From JAICLL01 sp035252155 (lineage in GTDB: Bacteria; Planctomycetota; Planctomycetia; Pirellulales; JAICIG01): a DNA stretch of 5,904 bases. The position numbers and the translations under genes are program-made. The stretch is from NCBI GenBank assembly GCA_035252155.1, contig DATFDL010000106.1, forward strand, positions 1 through 5,904, read 5' to 3'. The notes under the pieces were generated by a model. It worked only from the letters and a program-made list of their open reading frames with translations. It had not been told where the DNA came from and made no database searches. Positions 1-5,904 of this stretch are shown piece after piece. Each line of letters opens with the position of its first letter. Position 1 is the first letter of the stretch.

Positions 1-2557
1 TATAATCAAAGATCACATACCGGCCGCTGCCGTCGTGACGGTCGATACGGTCGACCCGCGCCTTCAAGAACATCGGCTTGCCGTCGACCAGCAGCGGCGC
101 TTGCTCACCCTTGATCTCGATTTCGGTTTTCACAATGCGCCAGCCCTCGGCGGCCCATCTGGCTTGCCAATCGGCGAAGGCTGCCAGCCGCAACTGCAAA
201 TGCTCGACTTGCAGATCAACCGCGGGCAAGCGGTGCCTGCCAAACCGCTCACCGACGAGCCGCTTGAGATCAGCTTCGAGCCGCTGGCGGATGGCGTCGG
301 CATTGGTCAGCAGCGAATTGTCGGGATCGGCGCCAAACTCGCGCAATACGTCGTGCGCCAGCGAGCCGAAGGCCGACGGTTCCAGCTCTTCCGCCAGATC
401 GTCGAGCGAATGCAGCGAAAGCACGTGCCGCAAGTAGTAGCGATAAGGGCAGGCCAGGTAGTCGCGGAATTGCGTGACTCGCATTTCACGGACGTGCGTA
501 TCCGAAGGCTTGGGAGCGGGGGGCGCGAAAGCCGACTTCCGCGCGCCGGCGGGCAGCCCGTGCGGCACACCGGTCGGGCCTGTCGGCGGCAACTCACGCC
601 CGAAATAGCGGAGCACGCGCCGGGCAATTTGTTTTTGCGGGCAGGCAAACGCCAGCCGGCTGGGCGCCAGCGGATCGCCTTGCGACGACCGGCGGCCGGC
701 AACCAGCTTCAGTTGCTCGCGCGAGCCCAGCAACACGGCCAGGGCGTAAGCATCGCGGGCGTAACGCCGATCGTTGTCGAGCAGCCCGAGCTGCCGGCGC
801 AGAGCATTGGGCAAAAACGGATCGGCATTCACAAACGACGGCACAAAGCCGTCGTTAAACCCGGTGACCACCAGAGCCGGCGCGTCGTCGAGCGGCAATT
901 CGAGCCAGCCCAAGACTTCGATGGCCGCCTGGTCGGGCACCGGCGGAATCGGCTCGCTCTCGATCTGCCGCAACAACAGCCGGATGGCTTCGGCAGCCGA
1001 CAAGCGGCCCGTCCAGCCCGGATCGAGTTGGCTGGCTTCCAGCAACACCGAGTGAATCTTGTCGCACGCTTCAACAATCAATCGCCCGCGCATCTGGCCG
1101 CGATCGAGCTGTTGCGGTCCGTAGACGGCAACGAGCAGATCGACGATTCGCTGCGCCCATTCCCGCAGCGTCTGCTGTCCGGAAAAACTTTGAAGCCAGC
1201 CATTGAGCTGGGCCTGAATCTCGGCGACGGCCTGGGCGGCGGCGCTGCGTCCCAGCGGCCGAGCTGCCAGCCGCGCCTGCAAATGTTCGCAGTAATAGGT
1301 ATCGAGCGCGGTGAGCGGATCGAGAGCTGACGCCGAGCTTGGATCGGTGACTCGGGCAGCCAGCGCGAGTTGCACGTCGGGATGTCGAACCAGTGCGGCC
1401 AAATCGGCGAACCGCTGACCATCGAGATAATCTGCCACCGCCTCCAACAACCGATAAGGCGCTGTCTGACCGAGTCGAACCGCCTCGCCGTACCGGCTCG
1501 GCAAGTCGAACTGCTCAAACCGCCGCTCCAGATACGGCACCACCTCGACGTCGGGCACGCCGACGGTGATCTGGTCGGCAGCGTAACGCCCCTTGAAGTC
1601 GGCAATGGCCTGCACGACTGCGCTCGCCTGGTCGGCAGGTCGATCGACGACCACAAGCTGCTCTTCGCGCAATTCGAGCGTGGCGTCGCGCCAAGCGTCG
1701 GTCAAAAGGTTTCCTAGCGGGTCGAAGCGGTCGGCCAGTTCCGGCGGAGCATAGACCAGCGCTGTAACCCGGTCGGCCACCATGGCATCGCTCAGCATCC
1801 GCGCCACGACTGCCGGTAAATCTGCGGCGCCGACCAACACAATATCGCGATCGGCGCGGCACTCTCCGGCACGAATCGCTTCGAGCCGGGCAAGTTGCAG
1901 ATCGCTCAGTTCCAACCTGGCGAGCCGGCTTTCGTAAGCAGTTTGGGCGGCCGCCAAAGCGTGCCACCGTTCGGCCTCGGCGGCATCGAACCGTTCGACG
2001 CACGCCACGGCGTCGGCGAAACGCAGTCCATGCCCGGCGAGGTCGTCGTGCAACCGCTCAATGACCTCAGCCAGCCCCAGCCGCTGCGACGACAACGTAG
2101 CTGTTGTCCTCGGCGAGGCGCGTTCGGGTGGCTTGCGTTCCGGAACAGGGCGCCCGTTGGCAGCGCGCGAGGCGGCGTTCTTTTGCGCCGGCTCGCGGCC
2201 TTCGTCGTCGGCGCCTGCTTCGCCAGTCAGGCGGCATAAGAGGTTCGGGGCGATGTCGTCCAGCGCGGCGGCCCAGGCCAATTGCCGTGCCAACGGGCCG
2301 GCCATGCGGGCCGGACTGTCGTACAGTTCTTCGGGCAAATGGCCGAGCGTCACGATGCACGGAGGGACAAGAGCGGCGCTGCGCCTTTCGGCCTCCTCGA
2401 CAAGGACCTCGAGCAACCGGCGCGTGGCGCGTGCGCCGGGCAAAGCGACGACGACATCCGAAAAGCATGCCTCGTTGGCCGATGCGTATCGCTCGAACAA
2501 GAAATCAGCGACCGAAGTTAGGGCGGGCTGTTTCCAGCCTAGAAAGATTCGCTTCAT
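1..2557 (-). CDS. AddB-like PD-(D/E)XK nuclease, helicase-degenerate (3' end beyond window)
   Basis: One uninterrupted frame of 852 codons starts at the ATG at 2555-2557 and runs off the left edge. The C-terminal part carries the RecB/AddB-type nuclease: a 'FRDYLACPYRYY' segment with Cys703 (position of the first Fe-S cysteine in AddB/Cas4-like nucleases), 'FGSLAHDVL' with His735, then 'ARVDRID' with Asp836 and 'YVIFDY' with Asp851; the Lys expected next falls outside the window. Upstream, residues 564-603 (GFNDGFVP, then DPFLPNALRRQLGL) match the conserved region before the nuclease in AddB-family proteins. The N-terminus has an AddB-like 'VVVALPGARATRRLL' (residues 35-49), but no GxGKT Walker A is seen before it, so ATP-driven helicase activity is unlikely. 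Low-complexity linkers lie near residues 113-156 and 655-690. Family proteins process double-strand DNA ends with an AddA/UvrD-type helicase; no such partner is visible here. The start overlaps the kinase stop (ATGA). Family is confident; calling it true AddB is not. Confidence 0.9.
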   Translation of the reverse strand, partial: MKRIFLGWKQPALTSVADFLFERYASANEACFSDVVVALPGARATRRLLEVLVEEAERRSAALVPPCIVTLGHLPEELYDSPARMAGPLARQLAWAAALDDIAPNLLCRLTGEAGADDEGREPAQKNAASRAANGRPVPERKPPERASPRTTATLSSQRLGLAEVIERLHDDLAGHGLRFADAVACVERFDAAEAERWHALAAAQTAYESRLARLELSDLQLARLEAIRAGECRADRDIVLVGAADLPAVVARMLSDAMVADRVTALVYAPPELADRFDPLGNLLTDAWRDATLELREEQLVVVDRPADQASAVVQAIADFKGRYAADQITVGVPDVEVVPYLERRFEQFDLPSRYGEAVRLGQTAPYRLLEAVADYLDGQRFADLAALVRHPDVQLALAARVTDPSSASALDPLTALDTYYCEHLQARLAARPLGRSAAAQAVAEIQAQLNGWLQSFSGQQTLREWAQRIVDLLVAVYGPQQLDRGQMRGRLIVEACDKIHSVLLEASQLDPGWTGRLSAAEAIRLLLRQIESEPIPPVPDQAAIEVLGWLELPLDDAPALVVTGFNDGFVPSFVNADPFLPNALRRQLGLLDNDRRYARDAYALAVLLGSREQLKLVAGRRSSQGDPLAPSRLAFACPQKQIARRVLRYFGRELPPTGPTGVPHGLPAGARKSAFAPPAPKPSDTHVREMRVTQFRDYLACPYRYYLRHVLSLHSLDDLAEELEPSAFGSLAHDVLREFGADPDNSLLTNADAIRQRLEADLKRLVGERFGRHRLPAVDLQVEHLQLRLAAFADWQARWAAEGWRIVKTEIEIKGEQAPLLVDGKPMFLKARVDRIDRHDGSGRYVIFDY

Positions 2558-4167
2558 GGAACGAGCTTCCTCTCTCTGCCTGCCAGCGGCAAATCGACAA
2601 TCACACGGGTTCCCTCACCGGGGGTGCTAATGATTTGCGCCTGACCGCCCAATAGGTCGGCTCGCTTGCGGATGCCCGTCAGGCCGAAGTGATCGTCCGC
2701 GACGTCGTCGGGGTTGAACCCGACGCCCCAATCGCGGACTTCGATCCGCACCTTGCCGTCGCACTCGACAAGCTTCACTTCGGCCCGCTTCGCCCGGCTG
2801 TGCCGCCGGACGTTGGTCAGCGCCTCTTGCACGATGCGAAAGATCGTTCCCTCGAGCATCGCCTCGAGCCGATCGAACGAAACGCGGTGCGAGAAGCCGA
2901 CCACCAACTCGCCGCCGGCCGACCTTTCGGCAGCCAGGTAGGAGATGGCCGGCACGACTCCCTCTTCGTCGAGAATGGGTGGGCGCAGGCCACTCATCAC
3001 GCGCCGCCCTTCGGCGATCGAGCGCTGAATCAGATGAATGGCCAATTCGAGCGAACCGCGTCCCTTGGCCGAAAGGTTTGCCTGCTCGCCATCAAGGCCC
3101 TCCAAATGCAGCAAAGCTCCCGACATATACTGCACCAGGCCATCGTGAATCTCGTAGGCCATAAGCTGGCGGTCGCGTTCATGCTCGCGAATCAATTGCT
3201 TTAGAAACCGTTGCTCGCCGCGGAGCCGCTCTTCGGCGTCTTTGCGTTCGGTGATGTCGGTCGAGATGCCGCAGACGGCGAACGGCACTCCTTGCGTATC
3301 GCAGATCGGAAACTTGATCGAGAGAAACGTCCGCAATGCGCCTGCCACCGGCACGACTTCTTCGAATTCAAAGGGGGCCCGCCGCTGGAGCACCTGAAGG
3401 TCGTTGGCTCGGAATTGCGCCACCGTATCAGCGGGAAACGTCGCCTCGCTCGTGCGGCCCACCACGTGCTCCTCGCTGATTTGGAAGACCGTTTCATACG
3501 CTCGATTGACCAGCAAGTACCTGCCGTCGGCGTCCTTGAGGTAGACGATGGCTGGCGTGTTGTCGAGAATGGCGTGCAACCGCTGCTCAGTCTCGCGCAA
3601 CGCCGCCAAGGCGCGCTTCTGCTCGGTGACGTCGCGCAGCACGACGACGCCCCCCTGCCGTCTGCCCTGCTGATCTTCGAGCGGCCGCGCATTGACCTGC
3701 AACCACGTGCCGCGCAGCGCGTGCGAGCCGTGCAGAAAGAGCTCTTCGCCGTCCACCGACTCGCCACGAATGGCCCGTGCCAGCGGACGCTCGCTGGGCA
3801 GATAGGGCGTTTGCTGGTCGGGCCGCAGCATCTCCGCGGCCCAGTACTCGTCGACGTTGCCGCTGGCTGAGTCGCGCAGGCCGGTCATCGCAGCGGCCGC
3901 CGGATTCACCAACAACAACTTTCCCTGCGGGTTGGACACGACCACGCCGTCGGCCATGCTGTCGAGCACTGACCGCAAGATGTTGGCTTGTTCTTGACTG
4001 TGCGCTTCCGCGCGGACCCGCTGTTCGATCTCCTCGCGCAGGACCTGATTGACGGCCCGCAGTTCAGCCGTCCGTTGGACGATTTGCTGCTCTAATTCAG
4101 CCACGCGGCGCCGTAAGGCCGCAAGTTCATCGCCGGCGCCGGTGTTCCGAGCGGTTGGGCCGGTCAT
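2554..4167 (-). CDS. Soluble PAS-PAS sensor histidine kinase, HisKA_3 (NarX/DesK-like) class
   Basis: This 537-residue protein is a complete two-component sensor kinase. Order: an N-terminal coiled coil (about residues 12-60, heptad-like with Leu, Glu and Arg), PAS 1 (about 62-183, ending 'LRDVTEQKRA'), PAS 2 (about 193-309, starting 'LDNTPAIVYLKDADGRY', ending 'ISTDITERKDAEERL'), a dimerisation/phosphoacceptor helix with 'YEIHDGLVQ' (His341), and a C-terminal HATPase domain with N-box 'EALTNVRRHS' (Asn452), G1 'DWGVGF' (Asp479) and G2 'FGLTGIRKRA' (494-503). Asp342 and Gln346 form the DxxxQ motif that in HisKA_3 kinases goes with phosphatase activity, so it is probably bifunctional. No membrane segment or signal peptide is seen, so the signal is cytoplasmic; the PAS ligand cannot be told from sequence. 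A NarL/FixJ-type response regulator is expected but none lies in the window. The ATG overlaps the upstream stop by 4 nt and the TGA overlaps the next ATG the same way. Its role in this operon is unknown. Confidence 0.95.
   Translation of the reverse strand: MTGPTARNTGAGDELAALRRRVAELEQQIVQRTAELRAVNQVLREEIEQRVRAEAHSQEQANILRSVLDSMADGVVVSNPQGKLLLVNPAAAAMTGLRDSASGNVDEYWAAEMLRPDQQTPYLPSERPLARAIRGESVDGEELFLHGSHALRGTWLQVNARPLEDQQGRRQGGVVVLRDVTEQKRALAALRETEQRLHAILDNTPAIVYLKDADGRYLLVNRAYETVFQISEEHVVGRTSEATFPADTVAQFRANDLQVLQRRAPFEFEEVVPVAGALRTFLSIKFPICDTQGVPFAVCGISTDITERKDAEERLRGEQRFLKQLIREHERDRQLMAYEIHDGLVQYMSGALLHLEGLDGEQANLSAKGRGSLELAIHLIQRSIAEGRRVMSGLRPPILDEEGVVPAISYLAAERSAGGELVVGFSHRVSFDRLEAMLEGTIFRIVQEALTNVRRHSRAKRAEVKLVECDGKVRIEVRDWGVGFNPDDVADDHFGLTGIRKRADLLGGQAQIISTPGEGTRVIVDLPLAGRERKLVP
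2566..2575 (-). promoter_or_regulatory. Shine-Dalgarno-like site for the nuclease gene
   Basis: The minus strand reads AGAGAGGAAG here, with the AGGA core about 10 nt before the ATG at 2557. It lies inside the last codons of the histidine kinase and supports the ATG that overlaps the kinase stop. Spacing is slightly long, so strength is uncertain. Confidence 0.5.
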
Positions 4168-4922
4168 TGAGTCATCCGCTCCCAGAGCAATCGGTAATAC
4201 TTCATCACGCGGACGGGATCGGCCGTGGGGGCGCCTTCTTCCAACAGCGTCCAGCCCTCGAAACCCGACGCCTTGAGCAGATCGAACAGCCGCTGCCAGG
4301 GATAGTCGCTCACGAGATCGTGAATGTGGATCGTTCCGAGCCGATCTTTGACGAGCTCGAAATTCGCGTCGAGCCCAGGCTCGTCCAGATCGGCGGCGTT
4401 CGAATTCCAGCAGACCGTCGCGCCGGGATGTTCGGCGACTTCCATGATCTTTGCGATATAGGCCAGCTTGTCGGTGCCCTTACCGTGTACCTCCAACCGC
4501 AGCGTCACGCCATACCCGGCGCCGAATTCGGCCAGCTCACCCAACGCCCGGCCGATTTGTTCGAGCGTCTTGGCAACCGGCACGTCGGGCGGCAAGCCGT
4601 TCGGCCGCACTTTGACGCCGCTGGCCCCGCAGTCGTGGGCGAGTTTGATAAACCCCTTCGTTTGGTCGATGTTCTTTTGCAAAACCGCGCGATCGGGCGA
4701 ATGATATTCGCAAGCCGTTCCGAACCCGACCAGCGTAACGCCGCTGGCGGGAAAGAGCTCGGCGATTCGGCGTCGTTCGGCGGCCGAGAGCGTCGGCTCG
4801 ACGCCGTGCTTGTGCCCGGTGCGCAGCTCGACGCCGGCAAAACCGGTCGATTGGCAGTTTTTGATGAGGGTGGGCACGTCCCATTCGGCGCCCCACATGT
4901 ACGTGACAAGTCCCAGTTGCAT
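4164..4922 (-). CDS. Sugar phosphate isomerase/epimerase-like TIM-barrel protein
   Basis: This 252-residue protein belongs to the xylose-isomerase-like TIM-barrel (AP_endonuc_2) superfamily, whose members isomerise or epimerise sugars and polyols or cleave abasic DNA using a divalent metal. Visible landmarks are 'GFAGVELRTGHKHGVEP' (28-43, Glu32), 'GVKVRPNGLP' (102-111), 'LRLEVHG' (Glu144), 'CWNSNAADLD' (171-180), 'TIHIHDL' (His199, His201) and 'WTLLEEGAPTADP' (Glu228/229). Glu144, His201 and one of the late glutamates are the likely metal ligands. It resembles the short cytosolic planctomycete proteins annotated only as isomerase/epimerase; no signal peptide is seen and the substrate cannot be predicted. 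The start at 4922 is chosen because the fold begins at 'MQLGLVTYMW'; in-frame upstream ATGs (4970 and 5129) add non-conserved sequence, and the 5129 one lies inside tatD. No clear ribosome binding site precedes either 4922 or 4970. The gene is 76 nt after tatD and ends in an ATGA overlap with the kinase. Confidence 0.88.
   Translation of the reverse strand: MQLGLVTYMWGAEWDVPTLIKNCQSTGFAGVELRTGHKHGVEPTLSAAERRRIAELFPASGVTLVGFGTACEYHSPDRAVLQKNIDQTKGFIKLAHDCGASGVKVRPNGLPPDVPVAKTLEQIGRALGELAEFGAGYGVTLRLEVHGKGTDKLAYIAKIMEVAEHPGATVCWNSNAADLDEPGLDANFELVKDRLGTIHIHDLVSDYPWQRLFDLLKASGFEGWTLLEEGAPTADPVRVMKYYRLLWERMTQ
4179..4184 (-). promoter_or_regulatory. Shine-Dalgarno-like site for the histidine kinase gene
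   Basis: The minus strand reads TGGGAG inside the final codons of the isomerase gene, about 11 nt before the kinase ATG at 4167. Together with the ATGA overlap it supports this start over any internal one. It is a modest match only. Confidence 0.4.
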
Positions 4923-4998
4923 CGGCGGATTTTGGTTAGGAGGATCGTTTTGTCGCGATTCGATCAGCATACGCCTACGAACGTGGCGTTGCCAGCGG
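4923..4998 (-). other. Intergenic spacer between tatD and the isomerase gene
   Basis: These 76 nt separate the tatD stop from the preferred isomerase start. I see no hairpin followed by a U-tract, so transcription probably reads through. On the coding strand it contains CCTCCT, the anti-Shine-Dalgarno sense rather than a ribosome binding site. An in-frame ATG at 4970 could add 16 residues (MLIESRQNDPPNQNPP) to the isomerase. I see no convincing promoter. Confidence 0.5.
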
Positions 4999-5775
4999 CT
5001 ATTTGGTCCCGAACAACCGCCGCGCGTTTTTGTCGGTCTGGCGAATGAACTCGGCCAGTGGCACGCCGCGCTCTCGCGCCAGGCACTCGGCGGTGTACAC
5101 CAGGTGCGCCGGCTCGTTGCGGCGCCCACGCAGCGGGTGCGGCGACAAATAGGGGCTGTCGGTCTCGATCAGTATCCGATCGTCGGGCACCGTCTGGGCG
5201 ACGGACCGCAGTTCGGCCGCGTTCTTGAAAGTGACCATGCCCGCGAAGCTAATGTAAAGGCCGAGCGCCACGCACTCATGGACTGTTTCGGCGGTGCCGG
5301 TGTATGAGTGCATCACGCCGGCGAGCGGGCCGCGGCGTCGGGCCTCGCGGAGCACGGCGAGCACGTCGCCGTCGCTCTCGCGCGTGTGAACGATGAAGGG
5401 CAAGCCGCGCTCTTGCGAAAGCCGCAGATGCCGGTCGAAGTAGTCCTGCTGCACGTCGAACGGCGAATAATCCCAGTGACGGTCGAGGCCCGTTTCGCCC
5501 AGTGCCAGGACGCCGGGCCGTCCGGCCATCTCGACGATTCGCTGCCAATCGCCGGGGGCGGCCTGAGCGCAGTAGTTTGGCTGGATGCCGACCGCCGCCC
5601 GCACTGTCTGCGGATATTTTGCGGCCAAATCGAGGCACGCCTGGCTGCTATCGGCGGTCGTGCCCACGGCTATGATCTGCGCCACGCCGGCCTCCACCGC
5701 ACGCTCGATCACGATCGGCCGGTCGTCGTCGAACTCGGACTGATCGAGATGAGCGTGGGTGTCGAAAAGAGGCAT
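4999..5775 (-). CDS. tatD: TatD-family metal-dependent hydrolase / 3'-5' DNase
   Basis: This 258-residue protein is full length for the TatD family (about 260 residues), amidohydrolase-fold enzymes that act as Mg-dependent DNases, and in some cases as D-amino acid tRNA deacylases. The metal and catalytic signature is complete: 'FDTHAHLD' (His7, His9), 'ALGETGLDRH' (Glu94), 'FIVHTRES' (His130), 'GVMHSYTG' (His156) and 'LIETDSPYL' (Asp206), followed by 'RGRRNEP' (216-222). The usual 'GIHPH' segment reads 'GIQPN' (63-67), a variant I associate with planctomycete members. The start at 5775 is chosen because family proteins begin just before the DTHAHLD strand; the earlier ATG at 5823 would translate the upstream terminator hairpin and U-tract. 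No Shine-Dalgarno sequence precedes it. The gene is first after the terminator and 76 nt upstream of the isomerase. Despite the name, TatD proteins do not function in Tat export. It could equally be labelled YcfH-like; the paralogue cannot be settled here. Confidence 0.95.
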   Translation of the reverse strand: MPLFDTHAHLDQSEFDDDRPIVIERAVEAGVAQIIAVGTTADSSQACLDLAAKYPQTVRAAVGIQPNYCAQAAPGDWQRIVEMAGRPGVLALGETGLDRHWDYSPFDVQQDYFDRHLRLSQERGLPFIVHTRESDGDVLAVLREARRRGPLAGVMHSYTGTAETVHECVALGLYISFAGMVTFKNAAELRSVAQTVPDDRILIETDSPYLSPHPLRGRRNEPAHLVYTAECLARERGVPLAEFIRQTDKNARRLFGTK

Positions 5776-5787
5776 AGCGCGGCGGAC

Positions 5788-5820
5788 AAATAAAAAAAGA
5801 AGGACGCCGAAGCGTCCTTC
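5788..5820 (-). terminator. Intrinsic terminator of the upstream gene
   Basis: On the minus strand GAAGGACGC (5820-5812) pairs perfectly with GCGTCCTTC (5807-5799) around a TTCG loop closed by C-G, the very stable cUUCGg tetraloop. It is followed at once by TTTTTTTATTT (5798-5788). It lies 48 nt after the TAG of the upstream gene. In the plus direction the hairpin is not followed by a T-run, so it acts on minus-strand transcripts only. Confidence 0.92.
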
Positions 5821-5868
5821 CAAGAATACCTGATTACGCCCGCCTCTGCGAACGGCTCGATTTAGGCA

Positions 5869-5904
5869 CTACTTGTTGTCGTCGTCCGTCGTCTCCGTCG
5901 TCTC
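5869..5904 (-). CDS. C-terminal end of an upstream gene (5' part beyond window)
   Basis: The frame entering from the right edge reads ETTETTDDDNK and then TAG (stop at 5869-5871). It is supported by the strong terminator placed 48 nt downstream in the same direction and by the acidic, disordered character typical of protein tails. Eleven codons are too few to name a family. The tail is encoded by a short tandem repeat (GAGACGACG twice). Because the terminator separates it from tatD, it probably belongs to a different transcription unit. Confidence 0.55.
   Translation of the reverse strand, partial: ETTETTDDDNK

Noticed and set aside
35..1330. A 431-codon plus-strand open frame
   Set aside because: It is antisense to the AddB-like gene, whose minus frame is open for 852 codons and carries recognisable nuclease motifs. 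The plus frame has a shadow-like composition (rich in Gln, Arg, Gly) and no family motif.
1078..2003. Minus-strand open frames of 192 and 162 codons that could suggest a fragmented gene
   Set aside because: They are in other frames than the continuous AddB-like frame and are Arg/Ser/Ala-rich shadows. There is no frameshift: the reading frame is consistent at residues 566, 703 and 836.
3211..3870. A 219-codon plus-strand open frame
   Set aside because: It is the antisense shadow of the two PAS domains of the histidine kinase.
4942..4966. GATCG...CGATC inverted repeat in the tatD-isomerase spacer
   Set aside because: Arms of only 5 nt with a long spacer are expected by chance in GC-rich DNA, and no U-tract follows.
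4155..5048. A 297-codon plus-strand open frame
   Set aside because: It lies antisense to the isomerase gene, which has clear TIM-barrel motifs. No recognisable motif appears in the plus-strand translation.
4923..5129. A 69-residue N-terminal extension of the isomerase
   Set aside because: Most of it overlaps the tatD coding region in another frame, and the sequence is Arg/Ser/Trp-rich with no fold-like pattern.
5776..5823. A 16-residue N-terminal extension of TatD (MEGRFGVLLFLFVRRA), which looks like a signal or membrane segment
   Set aside because: The hydrophobic run is just the translation of the terminator stem and U-tract, and TatD proteins begin at the DTHAHLD strand.

Overview
The window is GC-rich and every gene I can support lies on the minus strand, so transcription runs from high to low coordinates. 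Codon use is strongly GC-biased. The protein flavour (a GIQPN-type TatD, a short xylose-isomerase-like TIM barrel, an AddB-like nuclease with the 'DRFDPLG' segment) suggests a planctomycete, probably Pirellulales. This assignment is recognition, not a database result.

Layout in transcription order: (1) 5869-5904, the last 11 codons of an upstream gene with a Thr/Glu/Asp-rich acidic tail, followed by a strong intrinsic terminator (5788-5820; 9-bp stem, UUCG loop, U-tract). (2) 4999-5775, a complete TatD-family metal-dependent hydrolase/DNase whose ATG starts only 12 nt after the U-tract. (3) 4164-4922, a complete sugar phosphate isomerase/epimerase-like TIM barrel, 76 nt after tatD. (4) 2554-4167, a complete soluble PAS-PAS histidine kinase of the NarX/DesK-like HisKA_3 class. 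(5) 1-2557, the first 852 codons of a large AddB-like PD-(D/E)XK nuclease with a degenerate helicase region. It is open over its whole visible length and is cut by the window edge inside the catalytic 'DYK' motif.

Genes 3, 4 and 5 are joined by two identical 4-nt ATGA stop/start overlaps, so they are almost certainly co-transcribed and probably translationally coupled; tatD may lead the same transcript. TatD and the AddB-like protein both belong to DNA-processing families, and the kinase is an intracellular sensor with no response regulator in the window. A shared role in DNA damage or repair is possible but unproven; loose planctomycete operon packing of unrelated genes is the conservative reading. 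The plus-strand long open frames over 1-2500 are antisense shadows. I see no RNA genes, mobile elements, CRISPR arrays or plus-strand genes.
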